Assembly: GCF_022376445.1 (NCBI RefSeq)
Contig: NW_025955039.1
Span: 119,813 to 183,812 of the forward strand
DNA: 64,000 bases
DNA from: Fomitopsis serialis
Taxonomy: Eukaryota > Basidiomycota > Agaricomycetes > Polyporales > Fomitopsidaceae
Reading direction: 5' to 3'
Shown: positions 46,656 through 57,809 of the stretch, one piece after another
Layout of the letters: the number at the start of each line of letters is the position of its first letter
Position numbering within the stretch: position 1 is the first letter of the stretch
Translations under genes and position numbers: made by a program
The notes under the pieces: generated by a model
Told to the model about the DNA's origin: nothing
The model's input: the letters and a program-made list of their open reading frames with translations, nothing else
Databases searched by the model: none

Positions 46656-46992
46656 CCATCATGATTTATCCTATACAGTGGCTGATGTTCGTGGCAACAT
46701 AGTTCGCGGACTATCTCGCCCAGATGTCCGAACGCTAGGTCTCCGAGCAACGCGGTGTCATTTCTGTGTGGAGGGGAATGGAGTCTTCTGGTGTGCGTAT
46801 TACTTGCAGATACTCCTGGGGTACGTTTGTTCTGTGATGGTATTTAATGCATCGGAATCACACTATCGCTCCTAATGAAATATTGCCAGTACATGTGGAC
46901 GATCCAAAGTTGACTGATGTTATAAGATACGACCTACAACCTCTATGATGAATGCTGCGTCTAGATTGTCAATGATACATCGACAATGGGTC
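46656..46992. other. Convergent intergenic, nothing recognised
   Basis: 3' flanks of Glo3 and MFS transporter 1. No feature found. Confidence 0.5.
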
Positions 46993-49006
46993 TCAACCTC
47001 TAGAAACTCCTCCACTAGGTTCTTTCTCTTTGACCTCGTAGACGATATCTCCCTGCTTGCCCTTTGCTTCCATGTCAACGCTCGATCTGCGAACACGTGT
47101 CTCCGCGGTGTGAGCTTCCTCAGTTTCAACGGCGGTGTCGGGCTGCTCGACTACGTCTGACCCATCGACTCTGCTTTTCCGCAGCACTAGCCCGCCGGCG
47201 TAGCCAAACCAGCGATATCTAGGTACGTGTGGCCCACGCATGAAGATGATGAGGATCATGAAGCCACTCCATGCCAGAGACACCGCGGCTGACGGGCGCC
47301 AGCCGTACTCCGTGAATACCAGCGCGCCGACGGATGTGCCCATGATTTGGCCAAGGAAGAGCTGTTGATACAAGGGTCAGCACACGCAAGCGGCGTGCCA
47401 GCGGGTCGGGGGCGTACCGCAAATAGGATGATAGCGTAGATCCTTGACCTAGCCTTCGGGTCGAGCACGCCGAAGATCCACGTCGTCAATGTCATCTGGA
47501 TTGTCTGCCTGAGGACGTCGACGCCGATGCACACAATGACCACGGATGCGATATTGATGCCGTCAGCCCCGACTCCGATGGCAGTGACGACCACATAGAG
47601 GAAGATGGACACTATGGCGGCAAGCCAAGGCACCAGGCGGTCGATGAGCCTTCCAACAGGAATGGACATCGTGACGCCGACCATGCCTACAAACCCGAAA
47701 AGGCCAATGATAAGCCTTTACGGCAGTCAGATATACGTTAGGCTGGAGATTGGAGATCGGCATACGTTGAATACTGATACGGAGGGCCGCCGAGCAGGAA
47801 TGTCAGAGTCACCTATCGAAAACAATGCTTGTCAAGACACTCTAGCAGGTAGTACGTTGAAACAACTTGAACATACCCAGAAGTTGGCATATACTGCAGC
47901 ATTCGGGATCAAAATCAGCACGGCCTGTACAATGAGTGGCTCGGTCACGGCCAACTTCGCCATGGTCCACAGGATTCTCCAATACGTGGTATCTTTATCT
48001 TTGGGAGGGTAGTCGGGGACGACGAGGTACAACCACAGGGCGACCGCGTACTGAGACGCAAATGCAATGTAGTACACAACTCTCCAGCTGACATATTCCG
48101 CTACGACGCCCGCAAGGACCCGTGCTGTCAAGACGCCGAAGAGCAGACCCGACATGACTATCGACATAGCTGAGGCCCGTCGGTGAGGTGGGGCGAGATC
48201 AGCTGCAAGTGCGACAAGGACTTGCGGCACGATCGTGAACATGCCTACGAGGAAGCTGAGGACCTCGAAGACCCGTAGGTTGTTCGTGAACGCGAGGCCG
48301 ATGCTGAGTGAGGCTGCGACAAAGACTATGGCGAGTACAAGCGGGCGTCGTCGGACCAAGTCCCCTAAGGGAGATATGAGAAGAATGCCTACAGCGTATC
48401 TGGAATGCGGACATGTCAGTGCGTAGAAAGGTTTGCTCCTATAGGAGGGCGGATAGTAAGCTCACCCGACCTGTACAAGGGTTGGGACATTTGATACTTC
48501 ATCGTAGGAGACGTGAAACGAGTCCGCAAGCTGGACTAATGAACGTGAGTATATGCGATCTCACATTAAGATGTAACTGGAAGCGAATAGGCTTCGGTGT
48601 TAGATTGCACATCCGTGCCTCGCAGCTCTGGTGCGAGGTTGGGAGCGCAGCGTAATGCTTGTCGCAAGCACATCGAGTTCTCCACGTTCTGAGACTGATG
48701 CGGTGACTCACTCAGTAGAGGCTGGCAATAATACAGATTCGCGATCACTGCGCATTCCCGTCAGCTTGTATGGCAAGTGAGAGATGCATGAGACGCACCA
48801 AAGGTGCTAGATATAGCAAATGTCACGTTCAATAGCAAATGACTCCCGCGAACCGGACGATTAGGATCGAAGCGCAACCGAGCCGGTATGGGGAGGAATC
48901 CAAAATCCACCACTACTGCTTCCTCGGAGTAAGTCTCAGTGCTCTCTGTTGGCGTCGCAGAGCGTTCCTGGGTAGGGCCATCGGAAGCAGCGTAGGAAAC
49001 GCTCAT
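46993..49006 (-). CDS. Major facilitator superfamily transporter 1
   Basis: Twelve-helix-type plasma-membrane transporter; substrate unknown. The ATG at 49006 starts a charged N tail ending VVVDFGFLPIPARLRFDPNR, then the first helix (LLLNVTFAISSTF). Middle exons: PLVLAIVFVAASLSIGLAF, VGMFTIVPQVLVALAADLAP, HRRASAMSIVMSGLLFGVLT, ARVLAGVVAEYVSWRVVYYI. Second half: IPVGRLIDRLVPWLAAIVSI, GVDVLRQTIQMTLTTWIFGV, MGTSVGALVFTEYGWRP. The RASAMSIVMSGLLFGVLTAR segment with AE--SWRVVY is typical of the MFS loop 4-5 signature. The C tail is hydrophilic and Glu/Arg-rich. Paralogous to transporter 2, same strand. Confidence 0.87.
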
Positions 49007-49868
49007 TATGTGAGCACTGAGGGAAGCTGGAGGACATCAATGATGCGTATATATCCCTGCTTCAGCGCTCAGTATAGACGGATTTCAATCGAGGACTGGG
49101 GCAAGGTGGTTCACGGCCTGGAGACACGTAATACAATGTCGGTCACAGGCGGTGTATCTTACAACCACAATCCCCGAAGGCTGACGGAGCGGAGGCACAT
49201 TAGGTCCTAGACATTTTCAACGCTCTATTTCTGAAATTCGCTCACCTTCGCCTTCGTGCGCCGCCGAGATTCTCGGAGTCTGTAGATCTGAAGCACTATG
49301 TATCTCCTTGAGGCGATCGTGTGGGCATATCTGTGAACGCCAACTGGCATATGAGCGCGCCGGAGTTGGATGTTTGAGCGAACGATGGGGCCACATCGAA
49401 GGAGTCAGGCCTCGGAGAAGTGTACTGGCAAACATTATACTGGGCGACAGACGCACCACCATCTTATTACGCACTTATTAGGAGTTTGGCCTTTACTATG
49501 CATGTGAGCTGGACCCAGAGTGTGTCCACAACAATGGTAGAGTGCCCCATAACGATGCGCTGGACAGCGCCCAGTATCACCACGTACGGCGCTCCGACGA
49601 TACCAAAGGGTCAAACTACCCGGGAGAAGGCAGAGAAGCAAGCAACGGACTGGCAAATGGAGTTCGTGAGATGAAGATGATATCTATCTAACCTACCACA
49701 GCACTCACTGAGTACCCGCGCGTCCACGATGTAGATGGTCGACATCATCGCTGTCAAAACCTGGAACAGTGCACCGCCATTGGTCTATGTGATTATCGAT
49801 ACAACATTCCGCGGGCTACGGTCATCTCTAGAGCGTCAGCAGTCAAACGGACTACGCGACTACGACCA
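49007..49868 (-). other. Gap with possible membrane-protein fragment
   Basis: Between the two MFS genes, minus-strand text around 49800-49470 reads GALFQVLTAMMSTIYIVDAR, then SVACFSAFSRVV and FGIVGAPYVVILGAVQRIVM. It needs one intron and one base correction. It looks like transmembrane coding sequence but I do not recognise a family, and no start or end could be fixed. Confidence 0.25.
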
Positions 49869-52003
49869 TTAGTGGATCCTTGGAATACAACTATGGACGC
49901 GCACTCCACGGATCGCTTTTCGGGAGCGAGTCAACAGGCGACCTGCCACTTTCCTTCGAAATCGCCTGCTTCTCGTTCTGCCTGCCTCTTCTTGCCGAGG
50001 CTCTTTACGATCGGCCTGTGTCTCCTCAGCGTCTGCGCTACCAACAGCGTTGGCCGCGACAGCCGCCTCTGCATCCTCCTCGCGCAGCCTCTCCCGCTCC
50101 GACAACCTGCTCTTGCGCACCTCGATCCCGCCCTCGTACCCGAACCATGTGTACCTACGTACATGCGGTCCGCGGATGAGCAGCAGGAAGAGCATGAGGC
50201 CCGTCCATGCGAGGGAAAGCGCCGCCGCCGGACGCCATCCGTATTTCGTGAACACCTGCGTACCGACGGAGGTGCCCATGACTTGGCCAATGAACAGCTG
50301 CATCTCAGCGTCAGACGCACAAGGACACTGGAGAAACGCGCCCGGGACACACCGAAAGAAGCAACACGGCGTTCAGGCGCGAGCGCGCGGAGTCGTCGAG
50401 TCCGAAGACGGAGCTCGTGAGCGAGACCTGGACCATCTGCCGGAAGACGTCTATTCCGAAGCAGACGATGACGACTGCGGCGATGTTGATCCCGTTGGCG
50501 CCGACGCCGATCGCCTGGAAGACGAGCAGCCAGAGGATGGCGATTACGCCCGCGAACCAGGGCACCAGCCCGTCGATGACACGCCCCACCACCGGTGCCA
50601 TCGCCACGCCAAACATGCCGACAAGACCAAAGAGGCCAATGACAAGCCTGCGCGGGAGACGTGAGCAAAGAAGCAGGGCACGGACAGAGGAAGATGGCTT
50701 ACGTTGAGTAGTAGTATGGCGGGCCGCCGAGCAGGAAAGTGAGCGTCACCTAGTGCGTGCTGCCTAAGCATGCAGTGAAGCGCGGAATCGTGGACACTCA
50801 CCCAGAAGTTCGTGAAGCACGCGCTAGATGCCAGGTTGATGAGCGCCGCCTGGATGAGCTGCGGCTCCGTCACGCTGAACTTGGCCATGCTATATAGGAT
50901 GCTCCAGTACGTCGCGCCCGCGTTCTTCGCAGGATAGTCGGGATCATCAAGTAGAGCATGCCCCATACGAAGAACTGCACGCCAATCGCCATGTAGTACA
51001 CGACGCGCCACGATGCGAATTGCGCGATGATACCGGCGAGCACTCGCGCAATAAGCACGCCGAGGAGGAGGCCGGCGAGTACATGGAGAGTGCGGAGGCG
51101 CGACGCTCCGGGGGCGCGAGGTCCGCGGCGAGGGGCATCATGATCTGGGGTACGACGCTGACCATGCCAATAATAAACAGATCGCTTCAAAGGCTGCTAG
51201 GTTGTTCGTGATGGCAAGGCCGATTGTGAGGGACGCAGACATGAATACCAAGACGAGGAGGAGACCCCGTCGACGGACAAGGTCTCCTAGCGTGGATATG
51301 AACACGATGCCAATGGCATATCTGTCGAGGCAGTTGTCAGTGACCTTGATGATTCGCTGAGGGAGACAGGAGGGAGGTGAAAGTATGAGGTACGTCTGGA
51401 GCCCCAGGATCTGATGTTTGGCATGCGGTTATCGGGGCCCAGGGCACATATTGGATTTGTACAAACATCTGTAGCTATACTGGCGTGTCCGCCATAGACT
51501 TTGAAAGCCGGCGAAGGTCGGAAACACCACGGTTTCGGTGAAGGTAAGCAATGAATCAGGCTTACCCTGCCTGTATTAATGTTGGGATCCTAGACACCTC
51601 GTCATATGTGACGCCGAAAGACTTCGAGTACTCGATCAACAGTGGCTGGCATAGTACAAATTCGCGACGACTGCGCAGTGACAATCAGTTCCGTCGAAGA
51701 TGAGAAACACTGATACGATGGAGCTTACTGAATGTACTCGCGATTCCAAACGTCGCATTCAGCAGCAGACCAAAATGGGCGGACGTTTTGGGTCGTACGT
51801 AGTCGTCTGGGAATGGGAAGAAGACCCAAGTCCCTCGTTATGGGAATGAATGTGCCTTCTGCCTTCGGTGCTGCGTCCCCTACGGCGAGAGTCTCTCGCT
51901 GGTGCGCGACGACTGGCGTCCTTGGATCGCTTTTCCTCGGCCATGTCGTTCGTCCAAGACGTGCTCTGGGAGTCGGATAAACAGCAGGGAACATGGGAGT
52001 CAT
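49869..52003 (-). CDS. Major facilitator superfamily transporter 2
   Basis: Close relative of transporter 1, same orientation. The ATG at 52003 gives MTPMFPAVYPTPRARLG, then a charged tail with LGLLPIPRRLRYDPKRPPHF (frame restored) corresponding to LPIPARLRFDPNR of transporter 1. Further: PQIMMPLAADLAPPERRASA, GLLLGVLIARVLAGIIAQFA, SWRVVYYMAIGVQFFVWG, APVVGRVIDGLVPWFAGVIA, FGIDVFRQMVQVSLTSSVFG, MGTSVGTQVFTKYGWRPAAA. The C tail is Arg/Glu-rich (SERERLREEDAEAA) and ends at 49869. Substrate unknown. Divergent from UBC1. Several base corrections are needed (near 50930, 51090, 51790). Confidence 0.86.
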
Positions 52004-52640
52004 CTTTATAGTTCCGTTCCTCCGAGTCGGCAGGCCGTGTGGGTATGACAAATCGTACTAAGCTATAGATTTGTAAGCTGTTGCTTACACTTCTAAACGA
52101 ACACGCATTATCCTGGGTTTATCTTTGTAACAAGAGTATTTAAACAGTATCTGAGCGCCATTCTACGCTGTGTTCCCGCCAGACATCGCAACGCTACACC
52201 AGCGTTGCGACTGCTATGTTCATCCAGGTTCATCCCCTCTCCGGGTGTCCTCAGGCTCTCCGGGTGTCCTACCTCGGTGTACGGTCGGCTGGAAGATGGT
52301 CGTCTCCGTGGCTGACCGAGAGGTACGAAGGAAGACCGTGACATGCGCACCGGACTGGGTATCATATGTAACCCTCAAGTCCGGCCATGCCGCGAGCCGC
52401 CCGCACAGGACACCGCGGGCTGCCCAATCTTTTTGAACTTCGAAAATTCTGAGAGCAGTGGAGGCGAGGAACATTTTCGGAGCACACGCAGTGAACGCCA
52501 TAGCCGGCCGGCCCGGGTAGTCGCGTCTCCTTGGGCGCTTGTGGTCTTCCGGTGTACCATACTCTTGCCATCCTCGGTGCTCAAACGTCCCACCAGTGCT
52601 CGCATACCGCCATTGCACCACCCCGGCCTGCAGATCCAAC
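52004..52640. other. Divergent MFS2 / UBC1 upstream region
   Basis: 637 bp. A direct repeat CTCCGGGTGTCCT occurs at about 52235 and 52257. No gene. Confidence 0.45.
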
Positions 52641-53555
52641 ATGGACGCCAGGCTTCGTCGCGTGAACAAGGAGATCGCGGGTGCGTACCAAACGAGGCCC
52701 TCGGTAGCCCCATGATGCACCTCATACATTCCAGCCAGACTGCAAGAACGACAAGTCCTCGAACATCGAGATCGATCTCGTCGACAACTCGCCGTTCCAC
52801 CTAATAGGCTCGTTCGATGGCCCTGAGGACACCCCATACGAGGGCGGCCACTTCCAGGTCGTACGTCCCTCCCGTCCCGCATCCTCACCTGCAACCCAGT
52901 AACCAGCGCCCCCTTGTACAGGACATCGTCATCCCCGATTCATACCCGTTCCAGCCGGTCAAGATGAAGTTCATTACGAAAATCTACCACCCGAACGTCT
53001 CCTCCGCGTCGGGCGCGATCTGCCTTGACATCCTCAAGGACGCCTGGAGCCCCGTGCTCACGCTCAAATCCACGCTCATCTCCCTCCAGTCGCTCCTCTG
53101 CTCGCCCGAGCCGCGCGACCCCCAGGACGCCGAGGTCGCGAAGCACTTCATGACCAGCAAGAGCAGCTTCGAGGAGACGGCGCGGTATTGGACGGAGATC
53201 TACGCGGGCGGCCCGGGCAAGGGCAAGGCGGCGGGGCCTAGGGACGAGGTGGCGATGGCGGGCTTAGACCCGGCGCATGTGCAGCAGTTTCAATCGCTGG
53301 GGTTCGAGAAGGGAAAAGTGGTGCGTCTGCATTCCTCATGCAATGGAAGTGCAGGGCCTGCTCGAAAGCATGAGCCGGGCCCCCATCTGCGCCTAGTTGG
53401 CGCACTGTTGCTATTCTGTGTCTAGAAAAGCGAGGCCATTGGTTGCTGATTGCCTCTGAACGTAGATCGATGTGTTGCGACGAATGAATTACCGCGGGGC
53501 GAACGTTGCAAATATCAACGACGACAGGGTGGTTGAGGAGCTCCTGAAGCCATAG
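52641..53555 (+). CDS. ubc1: Ubiquitin-conjugating enzyme E2 with UBA domain (UBC1/UBE2K type)
   Basis: Class II E2 that receives ubiquitin from E1 and builds chains, notably in proteasomal turnover. The ATG at 52641 gives MDARLRRVNKEIAG; exon 1 ends 52680. The next exon starts DCKNDKSSNIEIDLVDNSPF and ends YEGGHFQ at the donor near 52858. The core exon has PDSYPFQPVKMKFITKIYHP, with HPN and the active-site Cys in GAICLDIL (codon 53021-53023), WSPVLTLKSTLISLQSLL and EVAKHFMTSKSSFEETARYW. The C-terminal UBA domain is AHVQQFQSLGFEKGKV then, after an intron, VLRRMNYRGANVANINDDRV and VEELLKP before the stop at 53553-53555. The E2-plus-UBA layout separates UBC1 from other E2s. No frame error seen. 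Confidence 0.93.
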
Positions 53556-53740
53556 CATACTGTACCACTGCACAAAGCCATCTGTATAACATTGCCCCGA
53601 CTATCCTGGTCTTTCACATATACCTTGCAAGTAAGCGCTGCAGATCAACGCATTCACGGTGGCCACGCCTCATGGTGAGCTGAGATCGGCTATTGGTATA
53701 TTTTTTACAATATATCACTACACTTCGTTGGTCGGAAATC

Positions 53741-54918
53741 CTACTGGACCCACGCTTTTGGTGTCTTCAGCACCTCCAACACCTCGCCCTCCCGCGTCCC
53801 AGGCTCGCCCATGTCGGTCATGTATTCCCACCGCGCTTCCTCCGGTAAACTCATGAGCACGCTCTCAATGCGCGCTCCCGGTGTCAACAGACCGAAGCGT
53901 GTGCCGCGATCATACACGAGGTTGAACTCGACGTAACTACACAAATCATCAGCACGAGTGTCTCGGACAAGCCAGTGGGTAAACGTACCGGCCGCGTCGG
54001 AGGAGCTGCCACCGTCGCTCCTCCGCGGTGTACGGCGTGCTCGAGCGCAGCTTCAGGATAGGGATGTAGCTCGGGACGAACGCGTTCCCCAGATTCTTCA
54101 CCATCTTCAGGATTGCCTCTGGGCTCCTCGGCCTGCCCTCGTCCGCCGGCGCGCCGCCCACCTCGCCGAACGCGCTGAACGTCTTGTGGTCCTCGTCGCA
54201 GAGGTCGTCGAAGAAGATGCCGCCGATCCCGCGCGACTCGCCGCGGTGCGGGAGGTAGAAGTATTCGTCGCACCACTTCTTGAACACGGGGTAGAGCGCG
54301 GCGCCGTGCGGTGCGGCCGCGTCGCGGAGAGTCGCGTGGAAGTGCACCGCGTCCGCAGGGTAGAGGTACGACGGCGTGAGGTCGGACCCGCCGCCGAACC
54401 ACCACGCGAGGGGTTTGCCCTGCGGCGCCTGTGTGCTCGCGGGCTCAGAGGGGGCCTCTGACGGCTCTGCCTGCTCGATCTTGTCCGCGATCTCGAAGTA
54501 GCGGTAGTTCGCGTGCACGGTGGGCGCGTGCGGGTTGCGGGGGTGGATGACGAGGCTGATGCCCGCGGCGAAGAAGGGCAGCGCGCCCTTCCCGTCGACG
54601 TCGAGGTCCTTCAGGCTGCCGTGGTCCGCGCGCATCTGTTCACCGCCGCGGGCGGGAGCGACCCGTGCACGATCGAGATGTTCACGCCCGCCTTCTCGAG
54701 GCCGTCTCCGTGTTGGACGGCTGCTGCGCCGCGGCGGGCGGGACGGCGAACACGCACGACACGCCCCGCCCGCCCTGGGGGCGCACCCAGGCGTCGCGCT
54801 TGAACTTAGGAGCCGAAGGGTCGAGCGACTCGAGAGCGAGCACGATCTCATCCTGGAGAGCCGAGATGTAGTCCTCGACTTGCTGGCGCATCGGTTTCTC
54901 GGACTGGGGGGTAGCCAT
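53741..54918 (-). CDS. hem13: Coproporphyrinogen III oxidase (oxygen-dependent)
   Basis: Oxidatively decarboxylates coproporphyrinogen III in haem synthesis. The ATG at 54918 gives [20 protein letters not shown]; residues before it are optional. Landmarks: [30 protein letters not shown] (other frame), [82 protein letters not shown] and FVPSYIPI. A short intron (about 53939-53985) joins RRGR to [20 protein letters not shown] and [12 protein letters not shown], ending KTPKAWVQ at 53741. Active-site Arg/His/Asp regions are all present. Two single-base losses (about 54705 and 54645) split the frame; in a single-copy essential gene these are best read as base errors. No N-terminal mitochondrial presequence, as in yeast. 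Confidence 0.93.
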
Positions 54919-55508
54919 TGTTTCCGACGGTGTCAAGGGCCTGACTGTTATTGACGAGGAGCGAGATGGTCTCGGCGGCTAGGTGATCGCGGCAGGAAAG
55001 GTTGGAGATGGAACTGGCTGGGACTGGGCCGCTGCAGCCAAAGCGTCTAGATGGGCTCCATACATCCGCACCATGCGATGAGAAAGAATCGTACGACGCA
55101 CTAGCACGACTGTCCAGAGGTCGGAGGGACTCTCAAATCAGTGAGATTGTGACGAGCTAGACGAGGAGGACGAGAAAGACGGGGCTTGAGGACGATGGAG
55201 AGGAGCCGGAGGAAGCTAGTCCGAAAGTAGTATCGCTCAACGAGCGTCTACCATTCACATACTTCCAGTCAATAGACTCGCCGTGATACATTGTAGCTAT
55301 ACGACCCTCAAGCCCTTTTGAAGCGTGGGTGGCGCACAGACAGTTTCCTCGCAGCGTATGGTCGGTTTGACGGAGGGAAGGACTAAGTAACTGGGTGCGA
55401 TCATGCCAACCCGATGACCCCGACGTTCAATCTAATATACTGTTACTAGAATACACCGACGACTCGGAGACATCAACGGGATCAATACAAGAACATGCGG
55501 TGGTGAAG
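54919..55508. other. Intergenic, nothing recognised
   Basis: 590 bp upstream of coproporphyrinogen oxidase. A pyrimidine/purine-biased tract lies near 55150-55215. No gene. Confidence 0.45.
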
Positions 55509-56740
55509 TCAATCTACTGAAATATCGTGCAGTGCCGCCGCTAATAAATGTGCGGAAGAGCCATCGTTGGACAACACACTGGTCTCTTCCATCTCACTCG
55601 ACATCTTCTCAATATACTCCCCTGCGCCCGAAAGATGTGCCACACGAGCACTGCTGCATGGACCCGCAGATAATCCGGAGACGGCAGTGGAAGACTCCGG
55701 GATCCGGGGTCGTAAAGTGACGTTCGTTGGTATATACGCTGCCGATACATCGGGAGTGTAGATTTGGGCGTGTATGTGTTTGGCGTGTCCTAGTCGAAAT
55801 ACTGTTTTGACCCGATGCCGAATGTACAGAAGCACACTCACGCTGCTCTCAAGCCATAATCTAAGGCTATCAAACCAGGCGCGTTCATAGCCACCGAGTG
55901 TCATAAGTTTCTAGCGGTGGAGGCCGGGGCCATTGAGTTGATCAAAGACGACGTGTCACAGACCGCGCCATGGCACCCAATACCGTAGCGGCATAGTTGT
56001 GCTGTGAACGGGCAGTGTGCGAATTCGTGCCAGATTGATTGAGAGACCACACCTTTGCAGGGCTTGATGGATATTGGTGGAATCTGGAGAATGTGGGCGG
56101 CCACAGTCTCGCCGATATCGTTGGGTGCGTTCGCTGCAAGGATATGAGGCATAGATTCGACGGAGCTTGCGTCGTACACGCCGGTGAGCATGCAACGATA
56201 CTCGTCCCGTATGAGAGCCTATAAATGCCAGCACAAATAAGAAAGCAATGACATCAGTTGGCCATGACTCGGAGCACGACGCACCTTCCGCTTTGCTAAC
56301 GTATGATTTTCTGGTACCTCTTCAAGCAGATGATTCAGATTTTTGGATTTTTGGGAAGTGGCAGTGGCCTTGGAGAAGAGTCACCCGATGGTTTCCGAGT
56401 GCGACATTTGGCGGCTCGGACTGTAGTAGAGAAAGTACCCTCAGGCTGCCATCTACAACATTAAGGGGCCTTACTCACAGCAACGGAGGAAATGATTGAT
56501 ATAGAGCATCGCCAGCTATTCAAACTGAACGTCGTCGTCGCATGAGTTGATCTTAAGTGCCAGGAAGTCGCGTCCTGCATCGCTGGGAGCTTCAAGCATG
56601 GAGTAGCCCAGAATCCTCGCGCGTACGAGCGTGGTGGCGTCGCTGGAGGTTTCGCCGACCTCTTCAAACCGGAGGCATTTGGTGTACGCATCTCGCCACT
56701 GCTGGCGTGCGTAGGTTGTCGATGGTAGGGATTGGGGCAT
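55509..56740 (-). CDS. Fungal HNH-endonuclease-domain protein
   Basis: Member of a large, mostly uncharacterised Agaricomycete family with a degenerate HNH nuclease-like centre. The ATG at 56740 gives MPQSLPSTTYARQQWRDAYT, then LVRARILGYSMLEAPSDAGR and FLALKINSCDDD. After a weakly readable middle (56480-56240) comes IRDEYRCMLTGVYDASS and the His motif ETVAAHILQIP (about 56085-56110). The end resembles family ends: LMTLGGYERAWFDSLRLWLE, then VTLRPRIPE, SARVAHLSGAGEYIEKMSSE and VLSNDGSSAHLLAAAL, stop at 55509. Several exons; at least one frame correction in the middle. Whether it cuts DNA is unknown. Confidence 0.68.
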
Positions 56741-56920
56741 TGAATGTTAGGAATGAATATTAAATTCACGAAGTCCATTTTTAGAGAGGAGCGACGCCAC
56801 ATCTGCGCCACAAATTGGCCACAGACAACTCAAGTTACTAAATTAGTACATTCGCGTACGCGTACAGCACGTGACAACGGATCCGGACAGTGAGGAGAAC
56901 TATCACTATCAGCAACACTA

Positions 56921-57573
56921 GGGGAGCTCAGACTGAACGGGCAAGGGTACGGGTACGGGCAAGGGCACGTCACGGGACGGTCCGGCCGCACGGCGACTGT
57001 AGGGTTAGCCACAATTACCGTAGATGCTGCCACCGTTAACCCTAGCCTAGTTCTTCCAGCTTCTACGCCACTGCTCTTTGTTACAGACAGTATTTGGATA
57101 GTATAATCAGTATGGCTCTCAAGGCTAACGCGCACCAAAGAGAAAAATCAATTTGATGACAATCGACATGGCTCGTAAATATTGTACGCACGATGCACCT
57201 ACTATAGCCTACTACAGCTGAACTCGAGTGCGGGAAAGTGCCAGCGCCTGCCGAAAGCGGAATATACTAATCGGGTAACATAATATTTCCGAAAGCAGAA
57301 CTACGTACTTAGGTATATGTTTTCAAAGTATTAGAGGATGGCGGCGTCGCATTTGCGATGACGATCCAGCTGCCTCCTATCATGCTACCGAAACGGATGT
57401 ACGTGCTCTATATACCTTGTCGGGACCAAACTATTGTACAATTACTGCTGCACAAACCCTAACGTTACGTGGCAGCCCCTACTGCTAACCCTACGGTTGC
57501 CGCGCGGCCGGACCGTCCCCGTGACCTACCCTTGCCCGTACCCGCACCCTTGCCCGTTCAGTCTGAGCTCCCC
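56921..57573. mobile_element. MITE-like element with 89-90-bp terminal inverted repeats
   Basis: Terminal inverted repeats 56921-57009 and 57484-57573 start GGGGAGCTCAGACTGAACGG and end GTAGGGTTAGC. They match at all but about six positions and are flanked by TA on both sides (56919-56920, 57574-57575). The 470-bp interior has no transposase ORF. TA duplication suggests mobilisation by a Tc1/mariner-type enzyme. Internal CCCTAA-like bits are present but not tandem. Confidence 0.75.
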
Positions 57574-57809
57574 TACTATGAGTACAACTAATCTGTACAT
57601 GCGCGACCAGACGATGGCTCTCTGAACCCCTCCATGGCGCCAGAGCTTCTCAAAAGCGTGTTTCGGTGGAGCGACCTATGCAGTTCGACTCTGGAAGACC
57701 CCTGGTGCATATCCACAGCTGGTCACCGTGTCCGAGTCTCCAGCCGGCAGGTTCACTAGTATGTACTGTACGCTGGGAAGGCTATCATCCAGGACATGTG
57801 CCGCTCTCT

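Noticed and set aside
57001..57480. Interstitial telomere repeat
   Set aside because: TAACCCTA-like words occur singly at the inner ends of the inverted repeats, not in tandem.
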